From the NCBI RefSeq assembly GCF_029227915.1, contig NC_079875.1:7502001-7566000 (forward strand): a stretch of DNA of 64,000 bases, given 5' to 3'. Source of the DNA: Hydractinia symbiolongicarpus. Taxonomy: Eukaryota; Cnidaria; Hydrozoa; Anthoathecata; Hydractiniidae. How positions within the stretch are numbered: position 1 is the first letter of the stretch; the number at the start of each line of letters is the position of its first letter. This document shows, one piece after another, positions 23,401 to 34,500 of the stretch. The notes beneath the pieces were generated by a model, which was given only the letters and a program-made list of their open reading frames with translations, ran no database searches and was not told the origin of the DNA. The position numbers and the translations under genes were made by a program.

Positions 23401-23955
23401 ACAACAAAAAAAAATATAAAAAAAATGCAGATACCTGATCAGCTGCGCACAGAGTTCAAAATTTAAGTGTATGACCTGTTGGTCAGGTCACTTGATAGGT
23501 ATCAGTTTGATGATGTGATCTTCACCAAACTTTTTTTTGATCAGCAGTTTTAAAGTTCTGCAAACTTTTATTGTTATTAGGTTTTTCCTTAAACATAAAC
23601 TTAGGGACCTAGAAATAGTGTGAGTTTTTTTATCTGTCATTCGTCGGATGCTTTAATGAGAAACTAAGGTTAAAAGGGTTGTTTTTAGTTCAACCTCTAG
23701 AAGCCCTGTTGTTCAAATCCACTCGTGATACAAATGGCTTAAGTTGGTGAGAATTGCTAATTAGGCTATTTTAAACTTTCTTTTGCATTAGACAAGATAT
23801 TTATATTTACAAAATTCTGTATAAAAAATGCATGCATAAGAGTGCAGTACAGAAAAAGACGAAAACATCGTCAGTCACACTTCTTCATATTGTAAGGGTT
23901 TTGTCCATACACAATGTTGAACATATATTCTCATTCTATTCTAGGTTTTATATAT

Positions 23956-24050
23956 ACTAGTCGTTAGCCCGTGGAAAAATCCACAGGTTCGCTCGTCGCA
24001 GCTAAGCTACCATTTTGCGTGACAGACAGATGTATACGGGTAATTTAATA
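23956..24050 (+). repeat. TE relic 'ACTAGTCGTTAGCCCGTGG', copy 1
   Basis: ACTAGTCGTTAGCCCGTGG, a short hairpin (CCCGTGG-AAAAAT-CCACAGG), TTCGC.CGT.GCAGCTAAG, ACCATTTTG.GTGACAGACAGA and GTATACGGG recur at 31955-32110. It looks like the conserved 3' end of a retroelement or SINE, as the GACAGACAGA run is typical of such tails. It lies 220 bp upstream of the phosphodiesterase start codon. Confidence 0.6.
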
Positions 24051-24270
24051 TAGATATAGCTACAGTGATTGTTGTGGGAAAAAGGAATAGCTAATTGTGA
24101 TTTACTATCTGTTTCTGACTAGCAATATTAAGATGGGTTTTTTTATTATAACTCTGTAGGAGTTATTGTGAAATTCACTCCCAATTTCTTATGTGGAAAT
24201 AAAAGGTATCAAGAAACAGAAATCAATTTTAGCTTTTTGCTATATGCTTTAGATGAAATGACTAAATAAC

Positions 24271-27200
24271 ATGGAAGAACAACCTGCCAATCTAGATTCG
24301 AATTCATTAGATAGTGCAGAAAGTGATTCAGAACTCTTGGTAAGTATATATTATTTGTATTATTATATGAGATCATATAATAATACAAAAAATGTGTGCA
24401 TTTGACTGTAACAGGCAAAGTAGATTGTTCATTTTGTCTTTATAGTTGTGCTGTCAATAACGCTATAATTAAACATCAATATCTTACCTTAAACTAATGA
24501 AGCTATTACAATGTAGTTACAACTCTTTCACTGTGCAGCTAAGGATCACCTTGGACCAAAATGTGACCAATTTTGAAAAGCTGTTACTGAACGAACAGGT
24601 TGATGATGTCATCCAAAACCATTTAAACCTTAATATTTTTGTAAGCTTTGGTCTAACCACATAACCCTATACATTACTGCAACGAATAAACAAATTTTGA
24701 AAAAAATGTATATCGACCAATCAGGCCTGGAAATTTGTGGAGTCTAGGGAAACAATCCATCGTTACCCTGATTTGAAGTTGACGGAAACGATCAAATGTT
24801 TTTTCGTTTCCGCAAAGTAGACTTTGCGGGAACGAATTGGTAACCACAGTAACAATTAGCTTTAACCGATAAATAAGTCGAGAACCATTTTATAATCGCC
24901 CTAAGTTAGTTACAATACCTACTCCATAGTGCAATGCGTCTTCCCCTCCGTTATAAGTAATCCAAGTCACTGTGCCGACTGCCATATTGCATTCTCACGA
25001 TATATTTATTTGGATGGATTATATAAACCATGTTATCACTTAAATTGTATTTATGGTCTTGGGAAATATATCAAGTCATAACACTGAAGCGAAGCCCCGG
25101 AAATAACGTTAACAAAAATTAAAAATAGAAGAACAAATTTTCTTCATTAGAAACAACAAGCATAGATCAATGGATAATGAGCCACAGTAGTTGTATTCTC
25201 TAAATAAAAATACTCAAAAGCAACAAAAGAGCTTCATAGTGAAAGTTTCAAGATATACCTCATGTTCAAAATATTCTGGCCTTATCAGACACAACTAGCC
25301 AGGGCATTTTTTATGCAATCACGGTGTTTTGTACCGCTGTCATTTTCTTGTATGCCAATTCATAATGGCAGACCTGTCACAAATCGTTGAAAATTCTTGC
25401 TCTTTGAGAAATAGGGCAAAAGTTTAAGATTGTGAGTAAAATTGTTATAATTTAAAACATTGTTCAAGGGAAATGATTTATTGTTATCATGTGACGGAAA
25501 TAATAATAATAATAATAATAATGGTATATTTCGGGCATATCCATATATTACAATGGCTCTTCATCCCTAATTAAAAACAGCTATTTATAATAAAAATTAA
25601 AGAAAATTTTAAAAAGCGTAATATATATTTCAGTATAAACATTAATCAACTAAAATTTGACTCGAAATGGACATGAGAATAGAGTAGATAGGACTAGTGG
25701 AGAAATGGCTAGAGGCATGGTGGGATGCGATAGCGTGGAATCGATTGGTGAGAAAACGTAGGGACAAGGCAAAATCAACAAATGAACAGATTATATATTA
25801 AAGAAATACTATAGTATTAGTATATGTAATCAAATAAAGTCAGAGACTAAAATGGACTTGGAATAGAACGAGTAGAACAAGCGGAGAGAACAAAAATCAG
25901 CCTGGGGGAAATAGTAACTTGATTGGCTGGAGCTATGCGCATACTGAGGACATACTGGGTAGAATCGAGGCTGTTGTTGGAATATATAAGAACAGGACAA
26001 AATCAACAAATAAACATGCAATCGTAAAGTCGTAAATAAAAGTGAACAGTGTGTGTATATATTGAATGCAATATTTTCTATAAAAAACAAAACAAAAAAA
26101 ACTAATGTTTATTTATATATTTTGCAAGAGCTCTATCTGATAAATAACATTTAGCTCCGTAAACAAATTTTTTATAAACCACTTCTTTTCGTAGACTGGT
26201 GGGAAGATCGTTCAGTTGTCGACTACTTCTTCCAATAAAAGTTTTATCCAATGCGTTAACTTTGAATTCGGACACACATCTTTCAGAACTTCTTGTCGTT
26301 CTTTCTGTTTTCTTCATTTCCAGCCCTTTCAGGTATGTGGGAAATTCTGTTTCATGCAAAGATTTGTGAGCGAGTTTCAACATGTTCAAGTTAATTCTCT
26401 CTTTGGAGGGCAACCATTTCAAATTCAAAATATCTGCTGTGGTACAGTAGTGCGCTGTAACAAAGGCTGCTGCACATCTTAAAACTTTGTTTATACGGTT
26501 AAGTTTGTAATCTGGTGCGTTGGAAAACACCACATTGCAGTAGTCAAGTCTAGAGAGTAACAGTGTCTCCGCTAACTGTTTACGTAAGTACTGAGAAGCT
26601 GAATGTTTCAATTTGCGCAATACAGAAAGCTTACAGTAAGTAGATTTCAAAAGCTGGTTTAAATGAGTGTCCCAGGCTAAATGTTCATCAAAATGCACAC
26701 CAAGTAACTTATAACTTGCAACTCTTTCAATAAGTTTATCACAATGTTTAATATTGAAGGTTACATGTGTGTCATCATCTAACTTATGTGTTTGTGACAT
26801 TCCGCTTCCCGAAAACAGCATGATTTTAGTCTTGCCTTGGTTGAAAGCAAGGTTGTTGTTGGAAGACCAGTCACACAAGTTGTCCAAACGTTGTGTGAGT
26901 TGTTCAATGGCATTCGGTAATTCGTTTTGTTTACAGTGATCATAGCAAGATGTGTCGTCTGCGAATTGACAAACTGTCCCATGAACTGCATCTTGTAGGT
27001 CAGTTACGTACAAGTTGAAAAGAATCGGCCCTAGAACTGAACCCTGTGGCACACCAAATTGAACGGTCTCCATCGATGATGAACAGTCATCGATTTGAAC
27101 GTACTGCAATCGATTGTTGAGGTAGGAAAACATCCATAGAACAGCTGGTTTAGAAAAGCCAAGATGATACAGCTTAGTTATGATAGTTTTGAAATCAACT

Positions 27201-30200
27201 GTATCAAATGCCTTGGAATAATCTAAAAACATTGCTAGTGTCACTTCACCCTTTTCCATGGCTTTTATAATATCATCGTGTATTTTCAGCAGTAAGGTGG
27301 TAGTCGAGTGATGCTTTCTAAATCCGGACATGGTGTCTTTGAGTACATTCTCAGATGAGATGTATTCACATATTTGGTTTGCGATACACCTTTCGTACAC
27401 TTTAGACAAGGTCGGCAAAACTGAAACAGGTCGATACTGATCTGGAGAAGTAGCATTGTCACATTTTGGAATTGGAGAAACCTTTCCGATTTTCCATTGC
27501 GTATGAAATTTTTGCTCATCAATACCAGAATTAATAACATGTGTTAAAGGTGAAATGAGATATTCTAATACAGGTTTTATAAGAGCAACTGGTATATTAT
27601 CAAATCCAGCGGAACAATCCATGCGAAGCGATTTCAGTTCTGTTTCAACTTCCGCATAGGTCACATGTCTAAAATACAACTCTGAACGGTCATTGCGTAG
27701 TTGGAAATTGTTAATATGATTCAATAAGTCATCTTGTGTAGTTGGAACAGCGTTCAAAATTCTATTCGCGGTTGATACATAGTGATCATTCAGCGTGGTT
27801 GGATCCAGGCAAATTTTATCTTTCTTCGGATTCAGAATACGGTGAAAAAACTTCCACACATCTGCAGGTCTTTTTGAGCTTAGAGCTTTCTTGAAAAACG
27901 TTTTCCTAGTGTGCTTGATCGTACGTTTCAGGTTATTTCGAATATCTCTGAAATTATCCCAGTCACTATCAGATTGTGTCAGGTGAGCTTTGTGACGCAA
28001 TTCTCTACATTTGCTTTGCATATCATTAATGCGGAGATCTTTTAGCCATGGTGCTGGAGGTCTGGTAACTTTGATTCGTTTCAATGGTGCATGTCGTTCT
28101 ATACATGAAGATATTAATTCATTGAGAATATCTAGTTTATCATCTGCAGATTCTGAAGAATAAACAACACTCAATGGTAATTGGGAAAAGTCAGTGACAT
28201 AATCATTTAAAATGTAATTCTTGTAATCACGTATATATTTAAAACGAGGCTGAAATCTTGTAACTCTTGTGTTGATACAGGCATATATAGCATCATGATC
28301 ACTTATTTCTGGTGTTGGAGTAACATCACAAAGTTTTACTTTACATTGAGCGTTTGTTATAAAATGGTTAATTAGCGTAGTCCCTCTTCTGGTTGGCTTC
28401 GTAACATGTTGTACTAAGTTATGAGAGTCAAGAATGTCGGTTGTACACTGTTGTGATCTGTGAATTCTCCAACAAGTTGATGTTCATATCACCGGTAATA
28501 ACAATGTGACCTCTCCACTGAGACACGACTTATCTAATATAATATCCACTTTACTGAGCCATTCAGCTTTGCTTGCATCGTCAAAGTTCGGTTGATAAAA
28601 AACACCCAACAGAATTTTGCTATGTCTATTGTGACCATTTATCTCTATCCATATGTGTTCAAGTTCGTTATGTAAAGTTGTGATGTCATTTCGTAATTTA
28701 AAGTCAATATCATCTTTAACATACGCTGCCACACCACCTCCTCGCCTTTCTTCCCGGTTTTTATAGACTAGCTTGAAACCTGGTAATTCAACATATTCGA
28801 TAATGTGGATATTTTTAACAAATGTTTGTTTTTGTTCAGCGCTTCAAGATGGTAGTCAGTCATTGATACGTCGTTCTCACTTTCTACATAGGATGTATTT
28901 AGTGAAACATTGAGAAACGGGAGAACAGTATGAAGACATCGATCACACATTGTTTCGTACGGTACTCGAGAATTCGTAACCAAGTGTTGTTTATTTTGGC
29001 ATACTGCATGTGAAACATCGAGGCATTGACTACATAATAGACGTTTTTGGTTACATCTCACTACTTTAGAACAAGTGCTGCATTTAGGAGCGACGAAACC
29101 AGGTCCTGGATTAACTTCAATATCACCATCAAGAATAAGATTAAACGTGGCACTGCAATTTGAATAATACAATACCCGTGATTTCCCTCTTTTAAGATGT
29201 CTCGCTTGGGTATTCTTTGGTAACGACGGTAATGAAGTTTCATAATGTACTTGTTGATCACTGGAACTAATTACGAATGTTGTTAAAATTAATGTGTAAA
29301 ATAGAATTTTTCTCATATCACCTGGTTTCTATTAGATGGAATGTAAGAAGCTGGTGTAGAAAATTCTCCCGCAATCAATTTTCAGAGCAACGACTTATTT
29401 TGTAAATTCCTTCCAAATTATTAGTCAATTCACAAAATGTCTTCTTGGTTATCATGTATCAATTACAAAATAAATCTGTGTTAAAATCTGTAACAAATAT
29501 GAGTAAAATCTTGGTTTATCATAACTTTATCAATAACTTTTATCAACAATCAACAAACACGTCCGTTCTCAACGGATAGTTTCCGAACTATAACTATAAA
29601 TAAAACGATTGTTTCCGCCAAATTTCCGGGCCTGCGGGTTATTGCTGTTGTCTTCAAAATTATATAAATGACGGGTGTTTCTCACTGTTTTATGGCAGAA
29701 GTGGATTTTTCTATAAGATCATCAACTAGTTTTCTGTGACAAGTATTTTTATTAATGTAATCATTTGTCTTTACTGATGTTCAAAAATGCATGTCCTAAA
29801 TGTACCAGACAGCAATTCAAACGTTGAATCTTTTGTATTGTATTTCTGCCTACAGTTACTGGAATTATGACACTAGGCATCTTGAGTGTATATCATGTGA
29901 AATATGCACCACATGACCTACGCAATGAGAAAAAATTGGCATACCATCCTGATTATCAGTTAAAGATCTTGATGGTTGCAATGGTCCAGGTTATAATCTA
30001 TTATAGTGTGTTCAAAATAGAAATATTTTTATTTTATAATATCAAAATTATTCAGATAGTTAAAATGTTTATAAAGCTTGTTTTTAATTTGTTGTACACA
30101 ATTTCTGGAGTGCAAAATATTTCCCTACATTTGATTGCTAATTTGTTTAATGCAAGAAATATTACTATCTCAAATCTTTTTCCATAACTAGTTCAATATG

Positions 30201-31503
30201 TAAACAACATCATTATATATAACGTTTCAACACGTTCCAACTTTGCCAACCTCAAAATAGTGAAGTACCTAATTTCATTTAGTTTGGATAAATATTTCTA
30301 ACTATTTAAGAAAAGTAAGAGTCTTCACCTCATAAACATGTTGCTGAAAATTTATTCTTAAAAGGAAACTAGGACCTAGTGTTCTTTATCTCTGTAACCT
30401 TAGACTGATTGTACCATAAAGCTCTGATCTGGAGATTTTGGGTGGCAAACCCTTGTGATTTCATATGATGACCTATTTTGGGAATGAGAATCCATCTTTA
30501 GGTCTAAAAATGATGTATAAAAAACAGTTAGGACAGTTGAAAAGTTATACAAGTATATAGTAGATTAGTAGATAAATCATTCTCTATAAACACCCACTAC
30601 AAATATTAAAACAATTCTCCAATTACGATATATATGTAATAAATAAAAGACATATCAGTATTATTTACTAACATAAAAATAACAAACAGCATTGGTGTAA
30701 ATATATTAACAAAAAGTGTAAATGGAAGTCGTATTTATTGTTGTTTGTATTCTTTTGTCTAATTTTAGCTTTCACCTTCTGTCACATTACTGCATGCAGA
30801 AAATGCAGACAGAAAAGAAAAAGACAACAATGCAATTCAACAAGACCAAAACTGCTCAAGTAAATTCCGTGTTCTGATAATTTTGCTTGCCGTTATAGTA
30901 GCAATGCTTGCTGTGTCGTTAGCAGCAGTGGTTTTTCGGTGCAATAAGAGATTTGTAGGTGCAACAAGGCATCGTCATACCAATATTAAGTACTTCTTCC
31001 AAATATCAGATACACACTTAGACATATACTACAATGCTAATATAACAAATAAGAAGCATGGCATGTGTCGAGACAAGCCTTTAAAAAAAGAGAACTCAAC
31101 CACTTATGCAGACAATGTAGCAACATTTGGTAGAGTTCAATGTGATTCATCAACCCTGTTGTTGCAATCTCTTTCTAATAAACTGCAAAATGTCAACAAG
31201 AAGTTGGACAGATCTGCAGAATTTGTGTTGATTACAGGTTGGTGCGTCATTAAAATGTCATTGTTTTTGTGTGTTAAAATAGCAGTGGGTTTTTACTATA
31301 ACATGCTGAATTTTCTAAATGGAGATTTTGTTGAAATTACATCTCCTTCCATATCTAAAATAATTTGTACAACAATGACTATATCTTGCCTTTAATTACT
31401 ACTTCCCTCTACATTTTGTTTTCTTTTTTGATTTATTTATGTCTTCCAGATTTTATGTTTTGTTTACAATAATAAAAGAAAAACAAAGTTTGTTTCGTCA
31501 TAT

Positions 31504-31545
<42 letters not shown>

Positions 31546-34500
31546 CAAGAAAATGCCACATACAAATAAAATAAAGTGTTTTATTCCTGATAAAAGCCTT
31601 CTTTTCATGTTTTAAGATGGGTTTTCCGGAAAATTATTATATAACAAGTTTTCCCCCAAAGTTTTTCGAGTGTCAACGAGAGAAAAATTAAAAAAATTTA
31701 TTTGTGACAGATAACATCACACATATCATTACAAAATAGACTAAGAAAATTATAAGGAAATCGTTTTGCTTATAATTAGGTGACCAGTCTGCACATAGTT
31801 ATGATTATTTTCAAGTCAATGCTACTGAATCTGTCCTTTGGTCAATTGGAAACAGTACAGTGATAATTGGTGATGGACTACCAACTGTTCCTGTCTTTCC
31901 ACTTATTGGTAAGTTCTTTTTTCTTTTTTTTTTGACGATTTTTAGTATTTTAAGACTAGTCGTTAGCCCGTGGAAAATCCACGGGTTCGCCCGTTGCAGC
32001 TAAGATACCATTTTGTGTGACAGACAGACAGACAGACAGACGTATACGGGCATTATGATATTATGACAGACGTATACGGGCATTATGACAGACGTATACG
32101 GGCATTATGAGATGACAATTCTTTCTTGGTTGTTTATATGGATCATAGAGGTATAAAAGAACAGGCGATACAACTCACGAATAGTCTATTTAAATTCTAT
32201 TCAAATTTCAATTGAAAGCGGTGTCCTTTGGAACTATGCGAAGTTCACTGAATATACACAGATTTACAGCATACTTTCGTTTGTTTACGTTTTTTAAAGC
32301 CATTCTAATACATATTCCCTGCAGGCTGAAGTCTAAGTCACTTCTGAATTTTATTAGCCAATTATCTTTGAAGGATATATGAAACATTAGAAGCCGAGAA
32401 AACTTCAGTATTTTTGAGAAAAAGTGGAATAACATTAAAAACATTAAAAAAAACTGGCTTAAAACATAAGATATATATGCGCCGTTGTAACAGTGTTATA
32501 GCCACTGCACATTTAATGTTTAAGAAAACGTCTCTAAAAATTTTAAGTCGATCTATTGATGTTTGCACGGCCTTTATTTCTGACATACTTTTAATCAAAA
32601 TTTCTGTAAAAAACGTGAATAAGAGCCATTATGTATGTTTTGATTTGCTGAATAATTTGTTTGTTTTATTTTGTTTGCTAAGGTTTTGTTCAAAAAAAGC
32701 ATGATTTTTTAGAAAGCATCTTAAATTAACGTGTATTAGCAAGCCTAGAGAAATAAGATAATGAATGTGAAATATTTAATATGAACAGAGGGTGAAGAAA
32801 GAAACGTTTTTATAGAATGATGTGCTTAACCCTTCCCGTCTCGTTCCCGGACTAGTCCGGGATATTTCTATACTAAAATAATCCTGATCCCGGACAGGTC
32901 TGGGATTTTACTAGGACTACTTTAAACTGCCCTCACGGCCGCCCGGTATCTAAAACTAACAAGATTGATTTTTTTTAACACTAGAATAATTTATCTTTTA
33001 TTTGAGCCTGATCTGATGATTTTTAAATTCGGCTACCGTATGTTATGCAAATTTGCTTTTCAAAATTAAAACAAAGATGGCGACTGGATTTAGTGCATAC
33101 TGTGGCTCTGGATCTTCACCTTTTAGCAGCAGTAATGCATCATTTGGTCTCTCTATTAATGAACTAAACCTTAAAGAGGATAGCGATGAGGATGTAGTAG
33201 CAAGTGATGATCCAATTAACAGATTATTTGGCCAGAGTGATAGTGAAGACGAAGATTTTTTGGGATTTTCTGATGGTGGTGAAGAATGTGTTGATGAAAG
33301 TTCAACTGATAATGATGAAGTGGCAGAACCTAGTTTGAAGAAAGCTAGCTAATTATAAAGATTTCATTGGTAATTATATTCAAATGATGTCCGAATAGAG
33401 AACTGAGAAACCGATAACGTTTTAGTATACATTATGATTTATATATCTCAAAATTATGTTTTATATACTTGATAAGAAGTTCCTCTTACATTCCTATTAT
33501 TTGCTGGTCAAAAGCACTAACTAAGCATAGGTTGTGGTCCAATAAGCACAATCTAAGCATGGCTAATAGACGAATTGCCAACTTTCCTTTTATATACTTA
33601 CAATTCTTACTGAATTGTCTATTACCGGGTTCGAACCGGGACTTAGATAATGCTTTATGACCATTTTTAAAAAAAGAGAAATACCTTACATGCATTTTAA
33701 ACATAGTATATGCTTTAAATTAGTTGTTAAGGTTTATTTTAGACTAATATTATAAAAGTTACGAAAAATGTGTTTTTTGCTAAAAACACCTGGGATCAGG
33801 AACATAAAATGCCTGGGGCGGGAAGGGTTAAGATTTGGAAAAAGATTTTGTTAACATTTTAAGACTGTGTGATTAAATATCTAACAGACAAACTTAACTT
33901 ATTTTTCTTTCTACGGTGTGCCATTTGCATTTCAAAACAAAAGTAATCACATGTTAGATAAAAATATCTAATACTGTGACATCGCCATTGCAAGTTTGAT
34001 AGGAAAAGTAGTAAATCCATAGTTGCTGCAAAGCATAAAAACTTTAAATGGTTTAGGACCATCATTTAATACTCTTCACCTATTATACATACTCCTCTCA
34101 ATATAGACTTTTTCAAGCTTAAACAAATTAAATAAATTAGCGCTATTAGCGTTATTAGCCAACTATTTTGCTATTTTACAATAATAATTAACGCTATAGT
34201 GTTATCTCATGTTTGGGCTTTTTTAGCGTTAATTAGTGACATTTCTTTTGATTTCGTAGCGATATAACGTTAAAATTTAGCGCTAATTTGTTTATTTGAT
34301 AAATTTAAAGTTGTTAACTTTTTCTAAATATTCAGCTTTTAGAATATCAAATTATATTCATAAGTTACATATTTGATCTATTTCTTTCAAATAACTCCCC
34401 TTCGTTGATTGTATTTTTGTATAATAACTTATGTTATATTCAAAAAAACGTATTTCAATACAGTGCTTATTTTTGTGAATAAAAAAATGTAGACATTAAT

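Larger units (their letters stand above)
25501..29330 (-). mobile_element. CR1-like LINE in intron 1, antisense to the host gene
   Basis: On the minus strand the order is an N-terminal leader with 2A-like motif and zinc finger (29316-28768), endonuclease (about 28800-28230), reverse transcriptase (to 26102) and a 3' UTR ending in an AAT repeat at 25501-25522. The conserved 3' end (ATATGGATATGCCCGAAATATACC) precedes the repeat tail, as in L2/CR1 elements. The insertion lies wholly within intron 1 of the phosphodiesterase gene and opposite to its transcription. It has about three frameshifts and an apparent deletion of the first endonuclease segment, so it is recently dead. Confidence 0.8.

Noticed and set aside
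29867-30187. A 106-residue ORF in intron 1 as an extra exon of the phosphodiesterase
   Set aside because: The phase and motif order are complete without it, and its Ile/Phe/Lys-rich composition is typical of AT-rich intron DNA.
33620-33660. GGGTTCGAACCGGGAC, resembling a tRNA T-arm
   Set aside because: The stem does not pair correctly, no acceptor or D-arm fits around it, and it lies inside the piggyBac derivative.
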